From NCBI RefSeq assembly GCF_027925445.1, contig NZ_AP027150.1:1-64000 (forward strand): DNA of 64,000 bases, written 5' to 3'. A program made the position numbers and the translations under genes. The stretch comes from Methylocystis bryophila. GTDB taxonomy: Bacteria > Pseudomonadota > Alphaproteobacteria > Rhizobiales > Beijerinckiaceae. The notes beneath the pieces were generated by a model. That model was not told the DNA's origin, searched no databases, and saw nothing but the letters and a program-made list of their open reading frames with translations. Positions 18,184 to 26,312 of this stretch are shown piece after piece (positions within the stretch are counted from its first letter, which is position 1; each line of letters opens with the position of its first letter).

Positions 18184-19518
18184 ATGCAGACACAACCAAC
18201 GACGCCCTTTGGGCGGCGGCCGCTGTCGCTCGCCATGGTGGCGAGCCAGGCCGCGACCGAGGCGTTTCGAGCCAAGCCCGACGCCGCGGGCACGGTCGTC
18301 CACAAGTGGCGGCTGTTCCGAGCGCTCACCGAAGCCAAGGAGCCGCTCGGCGTCGCCGATCGCGCGCTCTCGGTCTTGCACGCGCTGCTCTCCTTTCATC
18401 AGGAGACCGCGCTGAGCCTACCGCAGGCCGATGAGCGGGCAGGCGAAGGCGATTCCCTCTCGCCAGGGCTCGTCGTCTTCCCATCCAACAAGGAGCTGTC
18501 ACTGCGGGCGCATGGCATGGCTCCGGCGACGCTGCGTCGCCATCTCGCCTGTCTCGTCGAGGCGGGGCTGATCATCCGGCGCGACTCGCCGAACGGCAAG
18601 CGCTTCGCCAGAAGAGGGCAGGGGGGCGCGATCGAGGACGCTTTCGGGTTCGATCTCACGCCGCTTGTGGCGCGCGCCGACCAGATCGAAAACCTCGCTG
18701 AGGAGGTTCGCGCCGAGAACCGCGCCGTCGCGCTGCTGCGCGAAAAAATCACGCTGGCGCGACGCGATATCGTCAAGATGATCGAAACCGGGATGGAGGA
18801 AGGCGTTCCCGCCGACTGGAACGACTTTCACATGCGCTATGCGACCCTCTCTGGGCGCTACGGACGCAAGCTCGCGCGCATGAATTTGGAGACCATGGCC
18901 GGAGAGCTCTCGGCGCTCGCCGTAGAAATCCGCAACCTATTGGAGAACCACGTAAAAACCAAAAATATGAGCGGCAATGAGTCCCAGACTGAGCGGCACA
19001 TACAGAATCAAATTACAGACCTTTCTGATCTTGAACCTAGCCTTCAAGAAGGCAGGGCCAAACGGATCGGGTCCACCGACGAGAGTTCGCGGGCTCCATC
19101 AGCGCCCGAGACCGAATCCGATGCAGACGTTTCGCCCAAACCCAACGCCAAGCCACAACCACCGCGGACCTATCCGCTTGGCATGGTGCTCGAGGCCTGT
19201 CCCGATATCCTCGATTTCGCGCCGAGCGGGATTCGGAATTGGCGCGATCTCGCGTCGACGGCGGCGGTGGTACGCAGCGCCTTGGGCGTGTCGCCCGACG
19301 CCTGGAGCCAGGCGCTCGAGGTCTTGGGCGAGCATGACGCCTCGATCGTCATCGCTGCGATCCTGCAACGCGGCGAGGAAATCAAATCCGCCGGCGGCTA
19401 TTTGCGGGCTCTTACCGCGAAGGCGAGGGCAGGAGAGTTCTCGCTCGGGCCGGTGCTGATGGCGCTGCTGCGCGGCAGGGCGGCGAAAGCCGCCCGGGAG
19501 GGGAAGAGGGCCGGGTGA
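18184..19518 (+). CDS. repC: Replication initiator RepC
   Basis: A 444-residue RepC. The N-terminal domain (about 1-260) contains the family features KWRLFRALTEAKEPLGVADRALSVLHALLSFH and the winged-helix-like SNKELSLRAHGMAPATLRRHLACLVEAGLI, followed by RRDSPNGKRFARR. A variable Ser/Glu/Pro-rich linker (about 265-330) leads to the conserved C-terminal domain (YPLGMVLEACPDILDFAP and GGYLRALTAKARAGEFSLGPVLMALLRG). It is the initiator, and the origin is expected inside its own coding sequence, as in other repABC replicons. The 218-base repB-repC gap carries parS and the antisense RNA. Confidence 0.96.
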   Translation: MQTQPTTPFGRRPLSLAMVASQAATEAFRAKPDAAGTVVHKWRLFRALTEAKEPLGVADRALSVLHALLSFHQETALSLPQADERAGEGDSLSPGLVVFPSNKELSLRAHGMAPATLRRHLACLVEAGLIIRRDSPNGKRFARRGQGGAIEDAFGFDLTPLVARADQIENLAEEVRAENRAVALLREKITLARRDIVKMIETGMEEGVPADWNDFHMRYATLSGRYGRKLARMNLETMAGELSALAVEIRNLLENHVKTKNMSGNESQTERHIQNQITDLSDLEPSLQEGRAKRIGSTDESSRAPSAPETESDADVSPKPNAKPQPPRTYPLGMVLEACPDILDFAPSGIRNWRDLASTAAVVRSALGVSPDAWSQALEVLGEHDASIVIAAILQRGEEIKSAGGYLRALTAKARAGEFSLGPVLMALLRGRAAKAAREGKRAG

Positions 19519-19760
19519 TGGGAATACGCTGGGGATATTTATCGCGGACCGCTCGCGCCCGACCGCGCAGGGAGCGACCTTCGTGGCCGAATTTCATCGC
19601 ATCACCCTTGAGCCAGAGCAGTGCGGCGGGGATCCGTGCATCCGGCCTGATCATTGTTCCCGACCGGCAACCATGTGGTTCGGGGGAGCGGGCCACCACG
19701 CGCCAAAGCGTAGCGAGAGCTGTATGAGCGGATTGCGCGGTAATGATGCTATCGTATATA

Positions 19761-19783
19761 TGTAAGGACGTACCTGTAAGGAC
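19761..19783 (+). repeat. Nine-base direct repeat in the VapBC leader
   Basis: TGTAAGGAC occurs at 19761-19769 and again at 19775-19783. The second copy supplies the AAGGA ribosome site of the antitoxin gene. The repeat overlaps the probable promoter (TATCGTATATATG) and could be an operator, since VapBC complexes autoregulate at repeated motifs. Confidence 0.45.
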
Positions 19784-19789
19784 ACGCCA

Positions 19790-20026
19790 ATGCTCAGCAT
19801 ACGGGACCCGCGAGCGGCAGAGCTCGCAAAGCTGCTCGCCGCTCGGCGCAAAACCACGATGACCGAAGCCATTATCGTGGCGTTGGAGAATGAGTTGAAA
19901 CGGGAGCGCGAGCGGGTTCCGCTGCCCGAGCGACTTGCGCGCTTGGCCGTAAAAGCTCGGAAGCTCGCCGGGCCAAAGGGCCGTGACGTCCCCAAGGAAG
20001 AACTCGACGAATTCTGGGGCCAATGA
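19790..20026 (+). CDS. VapB-type antitoxin
   Basis: A 78-residue antitoxin of the Rv0623/transcription-factor-like VapB class. MLSIRDPRAAELAKLLAARRKTTMTEAIIVALENEL is the ribbon-helix-helix-like DNA-binding part; the C-terminal tail (PLPERLARLAVKAR, then KEELDEFWGQ) is the toxin-wrapping part. The stop overlaps the toxin start (ATGA), the standard coupling in vapBC. It should neutralise the PIN toxin and repress the operon. Confidence 0.92.
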   Translation: MLSIRDPRAAELAKLLAARRKTTMTEAIIVALENELKRERERVPLPERLARLAVKARKLAGPKGRDVPKEELDEFWGQ

Positions 20027-20451
20027 TGTTCGTGGACACCTCCGCGATCGTAGCGATCCTCTGCGGCGAGGATGACGCTGCCGAGCTTGCGGGACGCCTC
20101 GCGTCGGCGGAGCGGCGTTTTACGTCGCCGGTCGTCCGGCTGGAGGCGTGCATGGTGCTGGCGTTAAAGCTCGACATCACGCCGGCGCAGGCAAACGCTC
20201 TGTTCGAGGATTTTCTCGACGAGGCGCATGTCTCGATCACGCCGATCAATGACAAGATTGGCGTTCTCGCCGTCGCCTGCTTCGAGAGCTACGGCAAGGG
20301 ACGGCATCCGGCGCGATTGAATCTCGGCGACTGCCTCTCCTATGCGTGCGCCAAGGCCTACCGCTCGGCGCTACTGTTCAAGGAAGACGATTTTTCGCAA
20401 ACAGACGTCGAAACGACGAGCGCGCGGGCGCGAAACGACCCGCAAAGCTAG
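20023..20451 (+). CDS. VapC-type PIN-domain ribonuclease toxin
   Basis: A 142-residue PIN domain. The acidic residues sit in MFVDTSAIVAIL (Asp near 5), in RLEACMVLAL (Glu about 41), and in LNLGDCLSYACAKA (Asp about 104). They form the Mg-binding cluster of VapC RNases. Length is typical. It overlaps the antitoxin stop. The last 15 residues are polar and not conserved in appearance. The target RNA cannot be read from sequence. Confidence 0.94.
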   Translation: MMFVDTSAIVAILCGEDDAAELAGRLASAERRFTSPVVRLEACMVLALKLDITPAQANALFEDFLDEAHVSITPINDKIGVLAVACFESYGKGRHPARLNLGDCLSYACAKAYRSALLFKEDDFSQTDVETTSARARNDPQS

Positions 20452-20489
20452 CCTCGGGAGGACAACCCGCGGGATAGGGCGGGCGGCGC

Positions 20490-21623
20490 TTACAGCCCGG
20501 CGGCCCTGGTGAGATTGACCCGAAACCGGTCGCGTTTCCTCTGGTAGCGTCGGGTCATTTCCGGGCTGGCGTGGCCCAGGTGCTTTTGCACATACGCCTC
20601 CTCGATCTGCGCGGAGGAGGCGAGGCCGGCGCGCAAGGAATGGCCACCAAAGGCTTTTTTGCGCTCTCCCTCGGTGAGATCGCCACGGATCCCGGCCGCC
20701 AACGCGCATCTTTGCACGAGGCGGGCGACATGCTTGTCGGAAAGCCGCTCGGCCGAGACGCCGCCGTTCTTGCGCGCGATCGGCCGGAAGAGGGGCCCGT
20801 GGCCGATCCGCCCGAGCCGCATCCAGGTCTCGAGGAGCGCGACCGGGCAGGTATGGGGCTGAGAACCGCGGCCGATCTCGACCTCGCGCCAGCCGGTCTT
20901 GCCGGAGATCTGCAGCAACACGCCGCCGTCGTTGTTTGGATTCTCCCCGGCCGGATAGATCTCGATCCAGCCGGTCCCGTCCTCGCTCTGGCCAGGGCCG
21001 CAGTCGAGGCCGACGATTTCGGAGCGACGCAAGGCCCCCGCAAAGCCGAGCGCCAAAATGGCGCGATCGCGCAGGCCGCGCAGATCCATCTCGAGCGTGG
21101 CCAACATGGCCAAAAGCTCGTCGGCGAAGATCGCCGCCTTTTGCGCTGGGGGACGGGCGTGCTTGCGGCGGATGCCCGCCAAAACAGTCGCGACGTGGCG
21201 ATCGCTGACGTCGAGCGGCGTCCCGAGCTGCCGGTATCGCCAGCAGACCCCCGAGAGGCGGCGTTCGAGTGTGGCGACGCTGACGCCGACTTCGGCCTGC
21301 GCCGCGAGATAGAGGCCGACGGTCTGCGGCTCCGGCGGGGTGTCGTCAAAACCGTTGCGGCGGAGCCAGGACGCGAACTGCCGCCAGTCGGAATCGTAGG
21401 CGCGTGCGGTGTTCTCAGATCGCGCGGCGCGCGCGTAATTTTTGGCGGTCTCGGTGAGCCGGGCGAGGCGCGGGTCGGACAGGGCAGGGGAGTCCGCGCC
21501 GTCGGCCGCGCTCGTCAGATCGCCGTCTGGGTCCCCAGGGTCGTCAGTTCCGTTTTCGTTCGCGTTTTCCCGACGCCTGGAGGCGGGCTCGAGGGGGTGG
21601 TTTGAAGGGTTTTCGTCCGGCAT
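20490..21623 (-). CDS. Tyrosine-type site-specific recombinase
   Basis: The start is set at ATG 21623 (MPDENPSNHPLEP); the frame is open 276 bases upstream but unconvincing. A SAM-like core-binding domain (about 75-165, SENTARAYDSDWRQFASWLRRNGF) precedes the catalytic domain. Its residues are R in GALRRSE, HSLR (HxxR), LGHAS (H) and the nucleophile Y in RRYQRKRDRF. All are present, so it should be active. It resembles plasmid-encoded phage-integrase-like recombinases that resolve dimers or move modules. It is convergent with vapC and divergent from the DUF1403 gene. No att repeat was found. Confidence 0.93.
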   Translation of the reverse strand: MPDENPSNHPLEPASRRRENANENGTDDPGDPDGDLTSAADGADSPALSDPRLARLTETAKNYARAARSENTARAYDSDWRQFASWLRRNGFDDTPPEPQTVGLYLAAQAEVGVSVATLERRLSGVCWRYRQLGTPLDVSDRHVATVLAGIRRKHARPPAQKAAIFADELLAMLATLEMDLRGLRDRAILALGFAGALRRSEIVGLDCGPGQSEDGTGWIEIYPAGENPNNDGGVLLQISGKTGWREVEIGRGSQPHTCPVALLETWMRLGRIGHGPLFRPIARKNGGVSAERLSDKHVARLVQRCALAAGIRGDLTEGERKKAFGGHSLRAGLASSAQIEEAYVQKHLGHASPEMTRRYQRKRDRFRVNLTRAAGL

Positions 21624-21734
21624 GGCGGGGGTTCCGAATCGGGTCCGATAAGGCAACCTTATCAGACATGAAATAGACAAGACAAGCGCGGCGTATTTAT
21701 CCCAAAAATTCGTGACAAAGCGCCGGTTACGGCT

Positions 21735-22808
21735 ATGCTCACAAGCATGCTCGAAGCTGATTCGATTACGGTCGCCGACCGCGGGCTGCTCCGCATGAAA
21801 GCGATGCCGCGCCCGCGCCGAGGTCGGCAGGCATCGCCCGTGCGGGCGGGGACTTCTTTGCAAATCAGCGCGTTTCCGAACTGGGCTCGCCTTCCCCACG
21901 CTGCCGCCGGCGCCGCCGACGCAGCCTTCTGCGCTGGCGCGGGCCTCGCGCTTTTGGACCGTGTGTTGCGCTCGGGCGAGGATGGCGCCGAACCCCTGTT
22001 CGCCGGCGTCTTGCGCCAGCGCTTAGCCCTCAAAGCCGCCGGGACCAGCGTCCGCCTCGCGCGGCAGCGCGAGGACGAAGCGGCGCTGCGCGACGCCGAG
22101 CATCTCGCGCCCGCCGGCGCGCCGCCGTCTCCGGCCGGCCGATTGCACCGCCTCTTCCGCCTGTTCGGCGCTCGCCCGCTGCGGCTCGAGGCCGAAACGC
22201 TCGCCCTTGCCGCGGATCTCCTGGAATTGCGGACCGCGGCGCCGACGCTTCAAGGGCTCGCCGCGGCTTGCCAAGAGATCCTGGCGCGCAACCGATCGCC
22301 GCTCCTGGCGGCGGCCGACGTCAGCCGGGCGGCGGTGACGCTTCTTGCCGACGCAGCCCCTCTGGAAGCCGAGATTCTGGCGCTCTGGCTCGCCGACCTG
22401 GCGCTGGCGCAAAAACTCGGTTGGGACGCGCCGGTCCCGCTGCTTGGGACGACGATCGCGCAGCCGGCGCTGCGCCGCGACGGCCGTCGCCCGCGCCCGG
22501 GCGACGCCGATTGGCAAAACGCGCTCGCTGCCGCCTATGCGCTGGCGGCGCCGGAGGCCCATGGCCTCGCGGGCGAGCTGTCACGGCGCGCCAACAAGCT
22601 GCTCGCCGTCGCGCCCAGGCTGCGGGCCAAGGGCGCAGCGCGCGTCGTCGCGCTGCTGCTCGCCGACGATTCCCTTTCCCCGGCGCGCGCGGCGAAAGCC
22701 GCGCGACTCTCGGATCGCGCCGCAAGGCGGCTGTTCGAACGCCTGATCGCGCTCGAGGCCGTGCACGAGCTTTCCGGTCGGCCGAGCTTCCGGCTCTATG
22801 GCTTGTGA
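21735..22808 (+). CDS. DUF1403-family protein
   Basis: A 357-residue, strongly Ala/Leu/Arg-rich helical protein matching the DUF1403 family known from alphaproteobacterial plasmids (LPHAAAGAADAAFCAGAGLALLDRVLR near 50-80; LGWDAPVPLLGTTI near 235). The C-terminus (about 300-357, LSDRAARRLFERLIALEAVHELSGRPSFRLYGL) reads like a winged helix. Its stop is six bases before the scpB-like gene, so the two are translationally close. No function is established. Pairing with ScpB suggests a role with an SMC-like complex. Confidence 0.85.
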   Translation: MLTSMLEADSITVADRGLLRMKAMPRPRRGRQASPVRAGTSLQISAFPNWARLPHAAAGAADAAFCAGAGLALLDRVLRSGEDGAEPLFAGVLRQRLALKAAGTSVRLARQREDEAALRDAEHLAPAGAPPSPAGRLHRLFRLFGARPLRLEAETLALAADLLELRTAAPTLQGLAAACQEILARNRSPLLAAADVSRAAVTLLADAAPLEAEILALWLADLALAQKLGWDAPVPLLGTTIAQPALRRDGRRPRPGDADWQNALAAAYALAAPEAHGLAGELSRRANKLLAVAPRLRAKGAARVVALLLADDSLSPARAAKAARLSDRAARRLFERLIALEAVHELSGRPSFRLYGL

Positions 22809-22814
22809 GGCTGC

Positions 22815-23519
22815 ATGGCACGCCCGAAAGCGCGCGAACCGGAATTCTTCGACGCCGAGCTCGCCGATTTGCCGCGAGCGGCGCGCTGGCGCGAATGGAT
22901 GCTGCGCGTCGAGACGGCGATCTTCGCCGCGCCTTCGCCTGTGCCGCGCGAAATGCTTGCCAGACTCGTCGGCAAGGATTGCCGACTCGACGCCCTCATC
23001 GAGGATCTCAAAACCGAATTGCGCGGGCGTCCCTACGATCTGGTCTGCGTCGCCGGCGGCTGGCAGCTGCGCACGAAACCGCGCTTCGCTGGCGCGGTTC
23101 GCGTCGCGCACGCGGGCGAGCTGCGCGACGCCGGCGCGCCGGAGCTCACCCCGGCCGAGCTCCTGGCGGTGACTGCCATCGCCTATCTGCAGCCGGCGAC
23201 CAGGGGCGAGATTTCCAGGCTCGCCGGCAAAGAAATCAGCCGCGACGTCATCGGCGTCTTGAAGCGCCATGGGCTCATCGACGCGAGCCTGCGCGCGCCC
23301 GAGCCGGGGGCGCCCTTCGCCTATGTCACCACGGCGAAATTCTTGGAGGTTTTTGGGCTTGGTTCCCTGCGCGAGCTGCCCGACATTGAGCGGCTCGAGG
23401 ACGAGGGGCTGTTGCAAAAGCCCCAGGAGGACATCGAGCTTGACGGCGCGTTGGGGCTTGGCGCCGGCGACCCGCTATTCGACGGGAACTTCGAGTGCGA
23501 CGAAACGAATCTGGGCTGA
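22815..23519 (+). CDS. ScpB-family (SMC complex) protein, plasmid-borne
   Basis: The 234-residue protein carries the two winged-helix domains of ScpB: about 35-95 (VETAIFAAPSPVPREMLARLVG) and about 110-185 (LTPAELLAVTAIAYLQPATRGEISRLAGKEISRDVIGVLKRHGLI, then FAYVTTAKFLEVFGLGSLRELP). ScpB normally acts with kleisin ScpA and SMC in chromosome segregation. Here no scpA or smc lies nearby and a DUF1403 gene takes the upstream place. The acidic C-terminal tail is not conserved. This is probably a second, replicon-specific copy. Confidence 0.9.
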   Translation: MARPKAREPEFFDAELADLPRAARWREWMLRVETAIFAAPSPVPREMLARLVGKDCRLDALIEDLKTELRGRPYDLVCVAGGWQLRTKPRFAGAVRVAHAGELRDAGAPELTPAELLAVTAIAYLQPATRGEISRLAGKEISRDVIGVLKRHGLIDASLRAPEPGAPFAYVTTAKFLEVFGLGSLRELPDIERLEDEGLLQKPQEDIELDGALGLGAGDPLFDGNFECDETNLG

Positions 23520-23783
23520 CGTTTTGGCGCCGGCCGTCGCTTGAAAGGCGCGCTCGCGCAACACGCCGGAGGTTTCTTCGGCTCCACCATAAGAGCCGCG
23601 AATTGACAATCCATGATTTTGTCGGCGCGAACCTGCGGGATTTCATGCGCATGAACGCAAGGTGAGGATCCACCTGTCAAGGGTTGGGGTAAGAGTGGCC
23701 GCCGCTCCAGACTCCGCTGCCCCACAGTATTGCCGATCTTCGAGGCTCGAAAAGAAAGCCATTTCAATTTCGGCGTTGTCGTG

Positions 23784-23798
23784 CCACCTTTATGGTGG
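23784..23798. promoter_or_regulatory. Inverted repeat upstream of mqsR, possible MqsA operator
   Basis: CCACC-TTTAT-GGTGG, 14 bases before the MqsR start. MqsA proteins bind short palindromes with an ACCT/AGGT flavour in their own promoter; the match is partial, and binding is inferred. Confidence 0.4.
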
Positions 23799-23811
23799 TA
23801 TGGTCGCGCGA

Positions 23812-24117
23812 ATGGAAAAGCGCCGACCGACTTATGATCTCGACGCCATAAAGCTGTCGATCGGTTCGGTCGAAACCCTCGTGATCACGACCTCGGCCTT
23901 GCGTGACGCCACCGCGCTCGGCTTCGACCGCGGCGGCATCGTGCAAACGATAAACAGCATCGAGCGCGTGATGTTTTACAAGTCGATGACGACCTTCGCG
24001 AACCATCGACTTTGGCAGGACGTCTATCATGTCCCGTCGCGCGGGCTGACGCTCTACATCAAATTCCAGGCGGACGTCGTCACCGATTTCTCGGTGGTTT
24101 CGTTCAAGGAGAAATGA
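23812..24117 (+). CDS. mqsR: MqsR-family mRNA interferase toxin
   Basis: From ATG 23812 the protein starts MEKRRPTYDL, aligning with the start of E. coli MqsR. The family pattern is FYKSMTTFANHRLWQDVYHVPSRGLTLYIKFQ with a VVSFKEK end, so a RelE-like fold that cleaves mRNA is expected. An upstream in-frame ATG at 23800 is possible. The toxin precedes the antitoxin, the MqsRA order, and the stop overlaps the antitoxin start (ATGA). Confidence 0.9.
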   Translation: MEKRRPTYDLDAIKLSIGSVETLVITTSALRDATALGFDRGGIVQTINSIERVMFYKSMTTFANHRLWQDVYHVPSRGLTLYIKFQADVVTDFSVVSFKEK

Positions 24118-24539
24118 AAATGGCGAGTGGGAAGCAACCTCTTCCAAACACGATGGTCGCGCCGGACACCGGCGAGGTCCTGACACGCGGCGTGCGGCCT
24201 TTCTTGGTCTCCTACAAGGGCGAAGCCATCAACGTGGAGCTTCCGGGTTACTATCCGGCGGGCGCGGGGGAGGGGGTGCACGTCGGAGACGACATGGCCG
24301 TCGTCGACGAGGCTTTGCGTGGGCTGAAGGAGAAAATCGAAGGCTTGCTTTCTCCCGCCACGATCCGCCGTGTGCGCACGAAGCTCAACTTGTCGCAGCG
24401 CGAAGCCGGCTTGCTGCTCAAGGTCGGCGAGAACGCTTTCGACAAATATGAGCGCGGACTCATCGAGCCGAGCGGGCCGACGAGCCAGCTGCTGCGAATT
24501 CTCGATCGGCATCCCGAGATGGTCGACGAATTAAGATGA
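24114..24539 (+). CDS. mqsA: MqsA-type antitoxin without a zinc site
   Basis: About 140 residues. The C-terminal half is the MqsA helix-turn-helix: IRRVRTKLNLSQREAGLLLKVGENAFDKYERG, then LLRILDRHPEMVDELR. The N-terminal half (TGEVLTRGVRPFLVSYKGEAINVELPGYYP) aligns with the zinc-binding domain of E. coli MqsA but contains no cysteine at all, so the Cys4 site is absent. It should neutralise MqsR and repress the promoter. The ISKra4-like element begins 28 bases after the stop. Confidence 0.88.
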   Translation: MKMASGKQPLPNTMVAPDTGEVLTRGVRPFLVSYKGEAINVELPGYYPAGAGEGVHVGDDMAVVDEALRGLKEKIEGLLSPATIRRVRTKLNLSQREAGLLLKVGENAFDKYERGLIEPSGPTSQLLRILDRHPEMVDELR

Positions 24540-24567
24540 CGGGGCTTGCAACGGCCTCCCCGCTCTT

Positions 24568-26048
24568 GAGAGCATGCAAAATCGTGGTGGCGTCAATTTT
24601 TGATGGCTAAGCTCCGGCTCATTTGGGAGGCTGGGCTATGCAGAAATTGGTGTGGCGCGTGAAGCTTGTGGCCGATCTTGGCGCGGGACCGGAAGCCGAG
24701 ATCGAATTGGCGCAGATCGAAAGAGAGGATTGGGCCGTTCCCGAAACGCTCGGCCTGACCCTGGCCGAGGGAAAGCAGATTACCGCGACGATCCGAACCG
24801 AAATGGTTCGCGCGCAAGCGGCGACAATGGGTGAGCGTTTCAAATACTGTGCGCATTGCGAGTCGGCCCTGTCTAGCAAGGGATATCGATCCGTCACCTT
24901 TCGTCCCTCTTCGGCGACGTGCCGCTTCGAGTTCGTCGGTTCGTCAGCTGCCAATGCCGTGAAATCGCAGAGAAACCCATATGTTTCTCGGTGTTGATGC
25001 CTGAAGGCGGCATGGCGCCCGAACTCGCCTATGTGACCGCAAAGTTCGCCGCGCTCGCGCCTTTTGCCAATGTCGCCGATCTACTTGCGGAACTGCTGCC
25101 CGTCGGCGGCGCGGTCAACGCTGGCACAGTGCGCAATCGAGCCCGCCGCGTCGGCGCGCGCATCGCGCGGCTACGCCCGGAGGGAGCCGCGGATCCGGAC
25201 AGCGATGCGGTGACTCCTGCGGTCGTGATCGGTCTCGATGGCGGCTATCTGCGTAGCCGGCATCGTCGTCCCGAGCGAAATTTCGAGGTGATCGCCGGCA
25301 AAGTGCTCAATCTTGACGGCTCACAGCATCGCTTCGCCTTTGCGCGCAACGGCAATTCCGCGAGAGAATTTGCCGATGCAGTCGTAGGCGCCGGGGTCCG
25401 CCTTGGAACGCCGACCACAGTACTTTCCGATGGCGATGCTGGGCTATGGAAGTTGCAGCGGCAAGTGTTGCCACAGGCGACCCTCGTCCTCGACTGGTTT
25501 CATATCGCCATGCGTTTCGAACACGCCTTGCAGGCGGTGCGCGGCTTCGGCGCCGGTACTTGCAACGACTACCTCCGCAGTCATCCAATCCGCGAACTTG
25601 AGAACTCCAAGTGGAAACTTTGGCACGGTCTTTCGAGCGCATGTCTCGGGCGCTTGGCGCATCTGACACATTGGTTTGACGCCGCTCATGTCAGGGACGT
25701 CAGAGGCGCCGCCACAGTCCAGCGACACATCAACAATCTGATCGAATATCTTCATGCCAATGAACTTGCACTCGTGAACTACGGACGGCGACGCCATGAT
25801 CGGCAGCCGATTTCAACCGCTTTTGTTGAAAGCGCGGTCAACGAAATCCTCTCGAAACGCATGATCAAGAAGCAGCAAATGCGATGGAATAGATGGACTG
25901 TGCAGCCCTTCCTTGACGTGCGCGTCGCCGTCCTCAACGACACGCTCGTTGGTTCGTTCAAGCGACTCTATCCAGACTTCCGACCAAACAACGAAAATCA
26001 CGCCGCGCGGATGTCAGCGTGACAAACCCCACGGCTTTGCATGCTCTC
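24568..26048 (+). mobile_element. ISKra4-like insertion sequence, about 1.48 kb
   Basis: The ends are defined by an inverted repeat: GAGAGCATGCAAA at 24568-24580 and its complement at 26036-26048, with a CGTGG match further in. It contains one transposase gene broken by a frameshift. I could not identify a target-site duplication. The size is normal for the family. Confidence 0.75.
24638..26022 (+). pseudogene. ISKra4-family transposase, frameshifted
   Basis: The N-terminal frame (ATG 24638, MQKLVWRVKLVADLGAG) runs to GERFKYCAHCESALSSKGYRSVTFR, a CxxC zinc-finger segment. The rest continues in the next frame as SLFGDVPLRVRRFVSCQC (second Cys pair), then the catalytic part: VVIGLDGGYLR, VLSDGDAGLWKL, LVLDWFHIAMRFEH and AFVESAVNEILSKRMIKKQQMRW. 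The switch near 24903 fits a single-base loss between the codons for FR and SLF. The two frames overlap, so programmed frameshifting is possible. I see no obvious slippery run and treat it as a disabled gene. Confidence 0.8.
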
Positions 26049-26312
26049 GCTGCCGTCCTGCGCCAAGCTCGCGCACCCTGACGGAGGCTGAAGCGCCCTC
26101 GACGTAAGATGGCAAGGCCTCAGTCCGAGCGGCAGCTTGGGAACGACCGCTCAGTCCGATCGCGGCGATCAGCCCCTGCGCTTCGAGAATCTCGTTGGAT
26201 TTCTCGTCGAAGCTTTGCGCCAAGGCAGTGGCGCGCCACCAGTCGGCCTTCCGGGAGTCCAGATTCTAAGTTGGGATCAGCATAAGTGCAAACGAAACTC
26301 TGAAGGATGTCA
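26049..26312. other. Gap of 264 bases with possible transposase debris
   Basis: A short minus-strand stretch reads FDEKSNEILEAQGLIAAIGLSG, which resembles the KSNEI...LI segment of ISAs1-type transposases, but it is short and partly out of context. Nothing else is supported. It separates the IS from the CheB/CheR fusion stop. Confidence 0.25.

Noticed and set aside
22268..23389. Plus-strand open frame of 373 codons
   Set aside because: Out-of-frame shadow across DUF1403 and ScpB; Arg/Ala-rich without motifs.
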